From: Terriglobus albidus
Lineage (GTDB): Bacteria; Acidobacteriota; Terriglobia; Terriglobales; Acidobacteriaceae
Length of the DNA: 64,000 nt
Assembly (NCBI RefSeq): GCF_025685425.1
Contig: NZ_JAGTAS010000058.1
Coordinates: 744,001-808,000, forward strand
Reading direction: 5' to 3'
Shown: positions 35,529 through 44,275 of the stretch, one piece after another
Layout: every line of letters starts with the position of its first letter
Position numbering within the stretch: the first letter of the stretch is position 1
The notes under the pieces: generated by a model
What the model saw: only the letters and a program-made list of their open reading frames with translations
What the model was told of the DNA's origin: nothing
Databases searched by the model: none
Program-made: the position numbers and the translations under genes

Positions 35529-36566
35529 TTATACCGTGCTCCAATCCAGGATGACCTTACCTGAGCTTCCTGCGCGCATGGCGTCGAAGCCCTTTTCAAA
35601 CTCGTTCCACTGGTAGCAATGCGTAATCACCTTACTGATATCAAGGCCCGACTGCAGCATCACCGTCATCTTGTACCAGGTCTCATACATCTCGCGGCCA
35701 TAGATACCGCGGATGGTCAGCTGATCGAAGATCACCTGGTTCCAATCAATCGCCATCTCCGAGGGCGACGGGATCCCCAGCATCGCGATCTTTCCACCAT
35801 GTGACATGGTTGCGATCATGTCGCGGAAGGCATGCGGATTGCCGCTCATCTCCAGCCCGACATCGAAGCCTTCGTGCATATCGAGCTGCTGCATTACATC
35901 TTTGAGGCTCGTCTCTTTCGGATTCACCGCCAGCGAAACACCCGCGGCCTTACGCGCCAGCTCCAGCCGCACCGGATTCAGATCCGTGATCACGACATGC
36001 CGCGCTCCGGCATGTTTCGCCACGGCGGCGGCCATAATGCCGATTGGGCCTGCGCCCGTCACCAGCACATCCTCTCCCAGCACTGGGAAGGCCAGTGCCG
36101 TGTGCACGGCGTTGCCGAAGGGATCGAAGATAGCCGCGACATCCGTCGGGATATTGTCGGCATGCCGCCAGATATTGGTCATGGGCAGCACCACATATTC
36201 GGCAAAGGCGCCGGGCCGGTTCACACCGACACCCAGCGTATGGGCACAGAGATGGCGCCGTCCTGCCAGGCAGTTGCGACAGCGGCCGCAGACCACGTGT
36301 CCTTCACCGCTCACCCGGTCTCCCGGATGAAAGTCAGTAACGTTGGAACCTACCTCAACGATCTCACCAACAAACTCATGGCCGATGGTCATCGGGACCG
36401 GGATGGTCTTTTGGGCCCACTCATCCCACTGATAGATATGGAGATCTGTACCGCAGATACCTGTTGCCAGAACCTTGATCTTGACGTCGTTGATGCCAAT
36501 CTCCGGCTCGGGAACATCTTCCAGCCACAGCCCTCTTTCGGCTCGGCTCTTGACGAGAGCTTTCAT
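35529..36566 (-). CDS. tdh: L-threonine 3-dehydrogenase
   Basis: 345 residues from ATG 36566 ([12 protein letters not shown]). A zinc medium-chain dehydrogenase: catalytic zinc region [17 protein letters not shown] and GHEFVG, structural zinc Cys set [18 protein letters not shown] fold [21 protein letters not shown]. It oxidises threonine to 2-amino-3-ketobutyrate for kbl. The frame is open to 36659 but the region before 36566 is not conserved and carries the divergent promoter of the Cys-leader operon. Confidence 0.95.
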   Translation of the reverse strand: MKALVKSRAERGLWLEDVPEPEIGINDVKIKVLATGICGTDLHIYQWDEWAQKTIPVPMTIGHEFVGEIVEVGSNVTDFHPGDRVSGEGHVVCGRCRNCLAGRRHLCAHTLGVGVNRPGAFAEYVVLPMTNIWRHADNIPTDVAAIFDPFGNAVHTALAFPVLGEDVLVTGAGPIGIMAAAVAKHAGARHVVITDLNPVRLELARKAAGVSLAVNPKETSLKDVMQQLDMHEGFDVGLEMSGNPHAFRDMIATMSHGGKIAMLGIPSPSEMAIDWNQVIFDQLTIRGIYGREMYETWYKMTVMLQSGLDISKVITHCYQWNEFEKGFDAMRAGSSGKVILDWSTV

Positions 36567-36637
36567 GCGCAACCCTGCAGCTTTCCGGGCGTCCTTTGGG
36601 GGGTCGAACGCCGCCCCCATTTTAGTGCCCGCCGCCC

Positions 36638-36673
36638 TTGACGTGAGGCCTGGGAACATCTAACCTCTCAGTA
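36638..36673 (+). promoter_or_regulatory. Promoter giving a leaderless Cys-rich ORF
   Basis: TTGACG (36638-36643), a 17-base spacer and TAACCT (36661-36666) form a near-consensus sigma-70 promoter. Seven bases later is the A of ATG at 36674, so the expected transcription start is at or one base from the start codon. No ribosome-binding site precedes that ATG, as expected for a leaderless message. Confidence 0.7.
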
Positions 36674-36757
36674 ATGGTTATGAACCGCATCGCCGCTTGT
36701 ACCTGTTGCGTTTGTTGCAACAGCGTATGCTGCTGCGCGGTTTCTGACCTGGCCTAG
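36674..36757 (+). CDS. Cysteine-rich leader peptide 1 (27 aa, 8 Cys)
   Basis: ATG 36674 to TAG 36757. It begins MVMNRIAAC and then has Cys at positions 9, 11, 12, 14, 15, 19, 20 and 21. It is probably translated directly from the 5' end of the mRNA. Such density of Cys codons just before a terminator is the signature of amino-acid attenuation: when Cys-tRNA is scarce the ribosome stalls and changes RNA folding. A hairpin (36703-36709 with 36717-36723) lies inside the Cys codons and would be blocked by a stalled ribosome. The peptide itself is probably only a sensor. Downstream are a 42-aa membrane protein and a YeiH-type sulfur-linked transporter. Confidence 0.78.
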   Translation: MVMNRIAACTCCVCCNSVCCCAVSDLA

Positions 36758-36791
36758 CCAAAGCGTAAAAAGACGCTCCCAAGATTCAGAG

Positions 36792-36834
36792 ACCCACGCA
36801 TCAGCCAAAGCGCGATGCGTGGGTTTTCTCTTTC
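36792..36834 (+). terminator. Attenuator terminator upstream of the yeiH operon
   Basis: ACCCACGCATC (36792-36802) pairs perfectly with GATGCGTGGGT (36814-36824), followed by TTTTCTCTTT. It sits after the Cys-rich leader ORF and before the first structural gene, so it can only control read-through into that operon. The sequence AGCCAAAGCG in its loop also occurs at 36756-36765. A possible competing hairpin is 36762-36766 with 36773-36777. Confidence 0.8.
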
Positions 36835-36881
36835 CGGCGCATCGCGAACAACGAACCACCCCGGTAAGGAGTTTCGCAACG

Positions 36882-37010
36882 ATGTCACCGAATCAAACCA
36901 AGGCAGCCATCAAGCACAACACAGCCGTCATCGATATGCTGGCCATCGGCATTGCACTGACACTGGCCGTACTGGTACGCCTCAACGTCGTTCCGCATAT
37001 CAGCTTCTAG
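36882..37010 (+). CDS. Small single-pass membrane protein, 42 aa
   Basis: ATG 36882 with TAAGGAG 10 bases upstream; the frame is open further upstream but the terminator hairpin lies there. A short polar N-terminus (MSPNQTKAAIKHN) precedes one transmembrane helix (MLAIGIALTLAVLVRLNVV) and a tiny tail. It is 22 bases before the YeiH gene, so the two are probably co-translated and the small protein may be an accessory subunit. No family recognised. Confidence 0.6.
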   Translation: MSPNQTKAAIKHNTAVIDMLAIGIALTLAVLVRLNVVPHISF

Positions 37011-37032
37011 CACTTTGCAGTCTCGCTGAACC

Positions 37033-38130
37033 GTGTCTACCGTACTTGCATCCCCGGATACGTCCGCGCGGAGTTCCGCGTCTGCCTATAGGGCATTTTT
37101 GCGTCTGCTACCGGGCATGGCGCTGCTCTTCGGTATCGGGTTCCTCGGCAAGTTCATCGAGCATGAATTCACGCATCTCCGCACCGAGTACCACCTGCGT
37201 CTACCGCAGATCGAGTACGTGCTCTGGGCCATCATCCTGGGCCTCATCATCTCCAATTTCATCGGCATCAAACCCATCTTCCGCCCTGGTATCGCTACCT
37301 ATGAGCTCTGGCTGAAGCTCGGTATCGTTCTGGTTGGCGCACGCTTTGTCTTCTCCGATGTGTTGCGCATCGGCACTGTCTCGCTGGTGCTGGTCTTTAT
37401 CGAGCTGGCGCTGTCCCTCACTGTCATGACGCTGCTCGGCCGCATCTTCGGGCTGCGTCCAAAGTTGACCTCGCTGCTCGCCATCGGCTCTTCCATCTGC
37501 GGCGTCACGGCCATCATGGCTGCGCGCGGAGCCATCGAACCTGAAGAAGAAGACGTCTCGACCGCCATCGCCGCGATTCTCACACTTGGCGCAATCGCGT
37601 TGTTCACCTTCCCGGCGATCGGCCATATGCTCGGCCTCAGCCAGGAAAGCTATGGCATCTGGACCGGTCTGGCCGTAGATAACACTGCCGAGGCCACCGT
37701 GACCGGCGCCCTCTACGGCGATGTCGCTGGACGCTTCGCCATCCTTGCCAAGACCGCTCGCTCCGCCTTCATCGGCTTTGTCGTTCTTGGCTATGCCGTC
37801 TACTGGGCCTCCAAGGGCCAGGCGCCCGATGTACCCAACAAAGCGCTCTTCCTCTGGCAGAAGTTTCCCAAGTTCATCCTCGGCTTTCTAATCATCTCGG
37901 TGCTGGCGTCTTCGAGCTTCTTCAATACCTCGCAGCTCTCCAGCCTGAGCAATCTTTCGCGCTGGGCGTTTCTTCCGGCATTTGCCGGAGTTGGCCTGCG
38001 CACTGACCTGCGCGACCTGACCGGGCAGGGATGGCGGCCCATCGTGGTCGGCATCCTTGGCGAGATCTTCATCGCCCTGGTCACGCTTGGCCTGGTCTAT
38101 TGGACCTTCATTCGCGGAGGAATCCAATGA
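37033..38130 (+). CDS. YeiH/UPF0324 family putative sulfate exporter
   Basis: 365 residues from GTG 37033. About ten transmembrane helices with the family motifs GIKPIFRPGIATYELWLKLGIVLVGARF, LLAIGSSICGVTAIMAA, EEDVSTAIAAI and the WTGLAVDNTAEATV block. The family is annotated as putative sulfate or sulfite exporter; transport direction and substrate are not firmly established. Here a Cys-rich leader with attenuator precedes it and a second Cys-rich ORF overlaps its stop, both tying it to sulfur or cysteine supply. The start codon has no clear ribosome-binding site and may depend on coupling to the 42-aa gene. Confidence 0.85.
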   Translation: MSTVLASPDTSARSSASAYRAFLRLLPGMALLFGIGFLGKFIEHEFTHLRTEYHLRLPQIEYVLWAIILGLIISNFIGIKPIFRPGIATYELWLKLGIVLVGARFVFSDVLRIGTVSLVLVFIELALSLTVMTLLGRIFGLRPKLTSLLAIGSSICGVTAIMAARGAIEPEEEDVSTAIAAILTLGAIALFTFPAIGHMLGLSQESYGIWTGLAVDNTAEATVTGALYGDVAGRFAILAKTARSAFIGFVVLGYAVYWASKGQAPDVPNKALFLWQKFPKFILGFLIISVLASSSFFNTSQLSSLSNLSRWAFLPAFAGVGLRTDLRDLTGQGWRPIVVGILGEIFIALVTLGLVYWTFIRGGIQ

Positions 38131-38174
38131 TCTCTCGCCGCGGCTCCGCAGAATCCTGTTGTTGTTGTCGCTAG
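38127..38174 (+). CDS. Cysteine-rich leader peptide 2 (15 aa, 4 consecutive Cys)
   Basis: MISRRGSAESCCCCR, encoded by ATG 38127 to TAG 38174. GGAGG lies 7 bases upstream and the ATG overlaps the yeiH stop codon (ATGA), so ribosomes finishing yeiH can translate it. Four TGT codons in a row near its end make it a cysteine sensor candidate for the TonB receptor gene that starts 113 bases later. No intrinsic terminator is visible in that gap, so control might act through Rho or by masking the receptor's AAGGAG site. Confidence 0.7.
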   Translation: MISRRGSAESCCCCR

Positions 38175-38286
38175 CCCTCCCGGGCCGCGCACCTATCCTG
38201 CATCTTCTGGCAGTTCTCACTTCACATTCCAAGCCGCGCTGCACCTGAGCAGACGCGCACCAAAGAACCACAAGGAGATTGACTCC

Positions 38287-41200
38287 ATGCGCCGTATCGC
38301 ATACTTCGCTGCATTCCTGCTCTTATTCGCCAGCTTCGCTCTTCTCCGAGCCCATGCCCAGATGGTGGGCGGCTCCATCTCCGGCACAGTCACTGACGCC
38401 AGCGGCGCCGCCGTCTCCGGCGCAACCGTTACCGTCCGCAACGAAGAGACGGGCACAGAACGCCATCTGACCACCGACGCCCAGGGCCGCTACTCGGCTC
38501 CCTCCGTCACCATTGGCCGCTGGTCCGTCAGCGCGGAGAAGGACGGCTTCGCCCGCCAGACCCTCACCGCTGTGCCCGTTGTGGTCGGCCAGGCAGTCAC
38601 CGCTGATATCCGCCTTACGGTCGGTGAGGTCTCGCAGGCGGTCTCGGTCGTAGACACTCCGCCGGTCGTAAATCTGTCGACGCAGCAGACCGCCGGGCTC
38701 GTCGATGAGCGTGCCGTCAAGGAGCTCCCCCTCAACGGCCGCTCCTACGATCAGTTGCTGACGCTCAATCCCGGCGTCGTGAACTACACCGGCCAGCGCT
38801 CCGGTTCCGTCGGCACTTCGAACTCTTCCGTTGGCGCCATGTTCTCCGTTGCGGGCCGCCGACCGCAGGACAATATCTTCCTTCTGAACGGCATTGAGTA
38901 CACCGGCGCCTCGTTGATCAATGTCACCCCCGGCGGCGCGAGCGGACAGCTCCTCGGCGTCGATGCCGTGCGTGAGTTCAACGTCATCACCGACACTTAT
39001 GGAGCCAACTACGGCAAGCGTCAGGGTGCGCAGATCTCCATTGTTACCGCCAGCGGCACCAACCAGTACCACGGCAATGTCTACGAGTTCCTGCGCAACT
39101 CCTCTCTCGATGCTCGTAACTATTTCGACCAGCCAGGAGCCAACGGTAAGCGCCTGCCGCAGTTCCAGCGCAATAACTTTGGCGGCTCCGTCGGCGGACC
39201 TATCCGCAAGGACAAGCTGCTGCTCTTTGCCAACTACGAGGGATATCGCCAGAACCTCGGCCTCTCTAACAAAGCCATCGTTCCCAACGATCGCGCGCGC
39301 CAGGGATATGTTCCTAACAGCAGCGGAACCGGAGAGACTTACGTCGGCGTGGCGCCCGGCGCAGCGAATCTTCTGAATCTGTGGCCGCGGGCCAACGGGC
39401 CCGATCTCGGTTCAGGCCTGGCCTATGCGTACTCCAATCCGGTGCAGCGCATCCGCGAAGACTTCGGCACCACGCGTTTCGACTGGAACCTCGGCAGCAA
39501 AGACCAGTTCTTCTCCGTCTACACGGTCGATGACTCCACCGCCCACACACCAACCGTGAATCCGCTGACATGGATCAATGAAGACGTACGCGAGCAAGTC
39601 ACCAGCCTGCAGGAGCAGCATGTCTTCTCTCCGCGTCTGCTGAACACGGCGCGCTTCGGATACTCGCGCGCTGCTTTCTTCTTCACCGGCGAAGTTCCCG
39701 TGGATGGAGTTACGCCATTTGTGGTTGGCAGGCCGGTCGGAGCCATCGTCATCGCCGGTTCCACTGCGTCGAACGGAGTCTCCCAGGTCTCCACCGCAGG
39801 AGCCAATGTAGGCTCCAACAATCGCGCCGTACGCAACCTCTTCACCTTCGACGACCACATCTTCTACACCGTAGGCCGCCATCAGATCGAAGCCGGTGTA
39901 TGGCTGCAGCGGCTGCAGGCCAATGATCTGCTGGCGCAGAACCAGTATGGCCAGGCCTCGTTCTCCACACTCACAACCTTCCTGCAGGGCACAGCCGCCA
40001 CCTTCAGCGTCGTTCCGGCTCCGACAGCGCTTGGCTTCCGCGCTCTCTTCGGTGCGGGTTTTGTAGAAGATACTTTCCGCATCACTCCACGTCTCGAAAT
40101 CCGCGCCGGTTTCCGCTTCGAGTCAGCCAGCAACTGGAGCGAGGCGCAGAACCGCGCGGCTAACTACAAACTCAACAACTGGGTCATCGACACCAACCCG
40201 ACTGTCGGCAAGTATGCCCTTTACGACAACAAGGCCAAGTTCCTCCCGGAGCCTCGCCTGGGCCTCTCCTGGTCGCCCTTCGCCAGCGGTAAGACCGCGA
40301 TCCGCCTCGGCGTAGGTATCCATCGCGCCCTGCTGGATAATCTGGACTACCGTCTGACCCAGGTGGCCCCCTTCAATACAACCCTGGCCTTCAAGAACAT
40401 TCCCGTCTCTAGCCTGGCCATCACGCCATCGACTACGGCTGCAGCCGGTTCGCTGATCTCGCCCTCGAACGTACAGCCCGACATCCGCACTCCAACGGTC
40501 ATCGCCTGGTCGTTGCGCGTCGAACAGCAGATCGCTAACAACACCTCGCTTACCGTCGGTTATGCAGGATCACGCGGATACCACCAGATCGTCTCCGGCG
40601 ACCTCAACGAACCGCCCGCGGTGGTTTGCCCGAATCCATCCTGCCCTGCATCGCTGGCAGCTGGAACCGTCTACTATCCAACGACCACGAAACTGAACCC
40701 CAACGTCGCCAACACCACCTCCTGGTGGTCTGCTGCGAACAGCTTCTACAGCGCGCTCCAGGTGGATGTCCGCCGGCAGTTCTCGCACGGTCTGCAGATT
40801 CGCGGCAACTACACCTTTGCCCGCAACCTCGACAATGGCTCGGCATGGAATACCAGCGTCAGCGCCAACACGCCAGCCTTCGTCAGCGTTCCTTACTTCC
40901 CCAAGCTTGACTGGGGCCGGGCCGCCACGGATATCAAGCACAACGCGGCAATCAACGGCACCTGGGAGATTCCCTTCGCGCACCGCCTCAGCTCCGGCGT
41001 TGCACGTCAGACTCTGGATGGCTGGACGGTCAGCAGCATTGCAAATCTGCAATCAGGCTTCCCCTTTACGCCGCAGCTTGGCTATAACCCCACTGGCAGC
41101 GGAGACACCCGCAATCCGGTGCGCCCAGACGTCAATCCGAACTTCAATGGCGACCTTTATCCGCATACCGTCAACCAGTGGTTCAATCCCGCCGCCTTCA

Positions 41201-41520
41201 GCGCTCCCCACTACGGCGCGGTCGGTAACCTGGGACGCGACACCCTCACCGGGCCGCATCTCCTGAACGTTGACCTGTCTCTGCTCAAGCGCTTCAAGGT
41301 GGGTGAGCGGGTGAACGCCCAATTCCGGGCCGAGGCCTTCAACTTCCTGAACCACACCAACTTCGCCCTCCCCAACCCTACGGTCTTCAGCTCAGGCCCG
41401 ACACAAGGCACAGCCGCCAACCAGACCACCGCCGCGGTGGCTTCGTCCACGGCGGGGGCTATCACGGCAACCTCGACCACCTCCCGCCAGTTACAGTTCG
41501 GATTGAAGCTGGCCTTCTAA
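38287..41520 (+). CDS. TonB-dependent receptor 2, Oar-like
   Basis: 1077 residues with AAGGAG 9 bases upstream. Signal peptide (ends LRAHAQ), CarboxypepD_reg domain (about 28-110; GSISGTVTDASGAAVSGATV), plug domain (about 125-240; LPLNGRSYDQLLTLNPG, DNIFLLNGIEY, REFNVITDTYGANYGKRQG) and a barrel ending LKLAF. It would import a TonB-dependent substrate. Its place after the YeiH gene and a Cys-rich leader suggests a sulfur-containing substrate, which is an inference from context. A strong terminator follows. Confidence 0.9.
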   Translation: MRRIAYFAAFLLLFASFALLRAHAQMVGGSISGTVTDASGAAVSGATVTVRNEETGTERHLTTDAQGRYSAPSVTIGRWSVSAEKDGFARQTLTAVPVVVGQAVTADIRLTVGEVSQAVSVVDTPPVVNLSTQQTAGLVDERAVKELPLNGRSYDQLLTLNPGVVNYTGQRSGSVGTSNSSVGAMFSVAGRRPQDNIFLLNGIEYTGASLINVTPGGASGQLLGVDAVREFNVITDTYGANYGKRQGAQISIVTASGTNQYHGNVYEFLRNSSLDARNYFDQPGANGKRLPQFQRNNFGGSVGGPIRKDKLLLFANYEGYRQNLGLSNKAIVPNDRARQGYVPNSSGTGETYVGVAPGAANLLNLWPRANGPDLGSGLAYAYSNPVQRIREDFGTTRFDWNLGSKDQFFSVYTVDDSTAHTPTVNPLTWINEDVREQVTSLQEQHVFSPRLLNTARFGYSRAAFFFTGEVPVDGVTPFVVGRPVGAIVIAGSTASNGVSQVSTAGANVGSNNRAVRNLFTFDDHIFYTVGRHQIEAGVWLQRLQANDLLAQNQYGQASFSTLTTFLQGTAATFSVVPAPTALGFRALFGAGFVEDTFRITPRLEIRAGFRFESASNWSEAQNRAANYKLNNWVIDTNPTVGKYALYDNKAKFLPEPRLGLSWSPFASGKTAIRLGVGIHRALLDNLDYRLTQVAPFNTTLAFKNIPVSSLAITPSTTAAAGSLISPSNVQPDIRTPTVIAWSLRVEQQIANNTSLTVGYAGSRGYHQIVSGDLNEPPAVVCPNPSCPASLAAGTVYYPTTTKLNPNVANTTSWWSAANSFYSALQVDVRRQFSHGLQIRGNYTFARNLDNGSAWNTSVSANTPAFVSVPYFPKLDWGRAATDIKHNAAINGTWEIPFAHRLSSGVARQTLDGWTVSSIANLQSGFPFTPQLGYNPTGSGDTRNPVRPDVNPNFNGDLYPHTVNQWFNPAAFSAPHYGAVGNLGRDTLTGPHLLNVDLSLLKRFKVGERVNAQFRAEAFNFLNHTNFALPNPTVFSSGPTQGTAANQTTAAVASSTAGAITATSTTSRQLQFGLKLAF

Positions 41521-41538
41521 GTAGCCGATAACTCAAAC

Positions 41539-41568
41539 AAATGGCGCGGCTTCTGCCGCGCCATTTTT
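41539..41568 (+). terminator. Intrinsic terminator of the yeiH-TonB receptor operon
   Basis: AAATGGCGCGGC / GCCGCGCCATTT arms (12 perfect pairs, TTCT loop) followed by a short T run. Confidence 0.85.
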
Positions 41569-41664
41569 GGGCCTCGTCCGATTAGCGCACAGAATATGCG
41601 AAAATCGATACACGACGCCCTGAAACCCCTGCCGAAAGTACTTGCGCAGGCTTAGCATAGGTGT

Positions 41665-41694
41665 GGCGGATTTTCGAGGAAAAATTCGCCTTTT
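41665..41694 (+). promoter_or_regulatory. Terminator-like hairpin in the sucA leader
   Basis: GGCGGATTTT pairs with AAAATTCGCC (one G-U pair) around a 6-7 base loop and is followed by TTTT, then the GGAG site of sucA. A 19-codon ORF (ATG at 41595, MRKSIHDALK...) ends just before it. It may be an attenuator or simply a leader structure; evidence is limited to the fold. Confidence 0.4.
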
Positions 41695-41709
41695 GGAGAA
41701 GATGGTGCA

Positions 41710-44223
41710 ATGGCGACAAAGGCTCCTGTCGAACGGAAGAAAACCACAACCCCACAAACGAATGAAACGGCACCCGCAATGACGCGCGATGTTGTATTCG
41801 ATGTCTTTCGTCGCTGGGGTTATCTGCAGGCACAGCTTGATCCGCTGGGCCAGCATCTTCCGCCGGAGCCCTTTCCGGTCGATGTGCCTGAAGATGAGCT
41901 CTCCAGCGAGATTGCACAGGAGGCTCGCAGCTACTACTGCGGCACCATCGCCGCCGAGTTCATGCATATTCCATCGCCTGAGCGACGCCAGTGGCTGCAG
42001 AATCGCATGGAGCGCCCGGCGCCAAAGTACGATCAGAAGCACATCCTCTCCCAGCTCATCCGAGCCGACATCTTCGAACAGGTCATCCAGGCCCGCTATC
42101 TCGGAACGAAGCGTTTCTCTCTCGAAGGCCTCTGCTCCCTGATTCCCTTCCTCGATCAGCTTTTTGCCACCAGCGCCGCACAGGGTGTTGAGATCTGTGT
42201 CTTTGGCATGGCTCACCGCGGACGCCTGAACGTGATGACCAACACCGTTGGCCGCGCCGCGGTAGAGCTCTTCACCAAGTTTGAAGACGTCGATCCTCGC
42301 TCCACACTGGGCGGTGGCGACGTGAAGTATCACCTCGGAGCCACCGGCACCTACACCTCTCCTGATGGCAAGAAGATGGCCCTGCACCTGGCCTCCAACC
42401 CGTCGCACCTCGAAGTGGTGAATCCGGTGGTCGTCGGCCGCGTACGCGCCAAACAGACCCGCATTGGAGCCGACGGACAGAAGAAGGTCCTTTCCATGGT
42501 CCTCCACGGCGATGCCGCCTTCGCCGGACAGGGCATGACCGCCGAGACGCTGAACCTTGCCACGATCAACGGCTACAACGTTGGCGGCACCATCCAGGTA
42601 CTCACAAACAACCTGCTCGGCTTCACCGCCATGCCGCAGGAATCCAACTCGTCGCGCTACTCCACGGACCTGGCCAAGCGTTTGCCGATTCCCATCTTCC
42701 ATGTCAACGCGGAAGATGTCGACGCGGTTGTGCGTGTCGCGGAGATCGCTGCCGACTACCGTGCCACCTTCGGCTCCGATGTAGTCGTCGATCTGGTTGG
42801 CTATCGCAAGCACGGTCACTCCGAGGTGGACGATCCGACGGTCACTCAGCCGCGCCGTTATGCCCTGATCAAGGACCGTCCCGCGATCTATCAGGCCTAT
42901 GCGCAGAAGATCGGCGTCGATCCGACGGCAGAGGCTAAGGCTGTTCAGGAAGAACTGCTCAACGCGCAGAAGCAGGCGACGCAGGCCACCGAGATCCCGC
43001 ACATGACCGATGCGCCCGCGTACTGGGATAACTACAAGGGCGGCTATCTTCCGGTCAACGACGACACGGTCACGGGTCTTCCCACCGAACGCATCGCGGA
43101 GCTGGTCAACAAACTCACCACCTATCCGGCCGACTTCAACATCCATCCCAAGGTGAAGGCCCTTCTCGCCCAGCGCAAGGAGATGGGAGAGGGCAAGCGT
43201 CCGTTCGACTACGGTATGGCTGAGCTGGTCGCCTATGCCTCTTTGCTTGAGTCCGGTGTACCCGTCCGCCTCTCCGGACAGGACTCTCAGCGCGGCACCT
43301 TCAATCAGCGTCACAGTTTCTACACCGATACCGAAACCGAGTTCCGCTGGTCGCCGCTGCAGCATCTGAGCGAGAAGCAGGCCAACTTTGAAGCCTACAA
43401 CTCCATGCTCTCCGAAGCTGCTGTGCTTGGCTTCGAATACGGCTTCTCGCGCGACTTCCCTGAGGCCCTCGTTCTGTGGGAGGCGCAGTTTGGCGACTTC
43501 TCCAACGGCGCGCAGATGGTCATCGACCAGTTCATCTCCGCGGCAGAGGCCAAGTGGCACCTGCTCTCCGGCATCGTCATGCTGCTGCCGCACGGCTACG
43601 AAGGCCAGGGTCCGGAACACTCCTCGGCCCGTATGGAGCGTTATCTGCAGCTCTGCGCGCAAGACAATATGATCGTGGCGCAACCTTCCAACGCTGCGCA
43701 GTACTTCCATCTGCTGCGCCGCCAGGCGCTGTCACCCTATCGCAAGCCGCTGGTTGTCTTCACGCCCAAGAGCATGCTGCGTCATCCGGACGCGATCTCT
43801 CCGATTGCCGACTTCAGCCATCAGCACTTCCAGACCGTTCTGCCGGAAGGCGAGATTAAGAACGCCAGACGCCTGCTCATTTGCAGCGGTAAGATCGGCC
43901 ACAACCTCCGCGTCGAGCGCGCCAAGCGCAAGGACACCGAGACCGGCATTGTCTTCATCGAACAGCTCTTCCCCTGGCCGGAAGCTGCGTTGCAGGCCGC
44001 CATCGCGCAGCATCCGAACGTCGAAGAGCTTATCTGGGTACAGGAAGAGCCGGCCAACATGGGCCCGCTCACCTACATCAATCCGAAGCTGCGCTACGCC
44101 GCAGGCGACATCCCCGTACGCACCGTCAACCGTGCCGCAGCCGCCAGCCCAGCCACCGGCTCCGCCAAGGCGCACGAGATCGAAGAGAAGCTGCTGATGG
44201 AGATCGCCTTCGGCCGCGTATAG
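41710..44223 (+). CDS. sucA: 2-oxoglutarate dehydrogenase E1 component
   Basis: 837 residues, somewhat shorter than the common 900-plus because the N-terminal part is reduced. Thiamine diphosphate domain signatures are complete: GMAHRGRLNVM, ASNPSHLEVVNPVVVG, GDAAFAGQGMTAETLNL, DLVGYRKHGHSEVDDPTVTQP, then the transketolase-type second half (RLSGQDSQRGTFNQRH, WEAQFGDFSNGAQ, LPHGYEGQGPEHSSAR) and the C-terminal WVQEEPANMG. It decarboxylates 2-oxoglutarate in the TCA cycle. The E2 and E3 genes are not adjacent. Confidence 0.94.
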   Translation: MATKAPVERKKTTTPQTNETAPAMTRDVVFDVFRRWGYLQAQLDPLGQHLPPEPFPVDVPEDELSSEIAQEARSYYCGTIAAEFMHIPSPERRQWLQNRMERPAPKYDQKHILSQLIRADIFEQVIQARYLGTKRFSLEGLCSLIPFLDQLFATSAAQGVEICVFGMAHRGRLNVMTNTVGRAAVELFTKFEDVDPRSTLGGGDVKYHLGATGTYTSPDGKKMALHLASNPSHLEVVNPVVVGRVRAKQTRIGADGQKKVLSMVLHGDAAFAGQGMTAETLNLATINGYNVGGTIQVLTNNLLGFTAMPQESNSSRYSTDLAKRLPIPIFHVNAEDVDAVVRVAEIAADYRATFGSDVVVDLVGYRKHGHSEVDDPTVTQPRRYALIKDRPAIYQAYAQKIGVDPTAEAKAVQEELLNAQKQATQATEIPHMTDAPAYWDNYKGGYLPVNDDTVTGLPTERIAELVNKLTTYPADFNIHPKVKALLAQRKEMGEGKRPFDYGMAELVAYASLLESGVPVRLSGQDSQRGTFNQRHSFYTDTETEFRWSPLQHLSEKQANFEAYNSMLSEAAVLGFEYGFSRDFPEALVLWEAQFGDFSNGAQMVIDQFISAAEAKWHLLSGIVMLLPHGYEGQGPEHSSARMERYLQLCAQDNMIVAQPSNAAQYFHLLRRQALSPYRKPLVVFTPKSMLRHPDAISPIADFSHQHFQTVLPEGEIKNARRLLICSGKIGHNLRVERAKRKDTETGIVFIEQLFPWPEAALQAAIAQHPNVEELIWVQEEPANMGPLTYINPKLRYAAGDIPVRTVNRAAAASPATGSAKAHEIEEKLLMEIAFGRV

Positions 44224-44243
44224 ATCTAAGCCATCCCCAAATA

Positions 44244-44275
44244 AAAATGCCCGGCTCGCCCCGGGCATTTTATTT
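44244..44275. terminator. Bidirectional terminator between sucA and the DUF3999 gene
   Basis: AAAATGCCCGG / CCGGGCATTTT arms (11 pairs, 6-base loop) with A and T tracts on the two sides; it overlaps the stop codon of the minus-strand gene. Confidence 0.85.

Noticed and set aside
41533-43710. Minus-strand ORF of 725 codons over sucA
   Set aside because: Antisense shadow of a conserved gene; no domain motifs in its translation.
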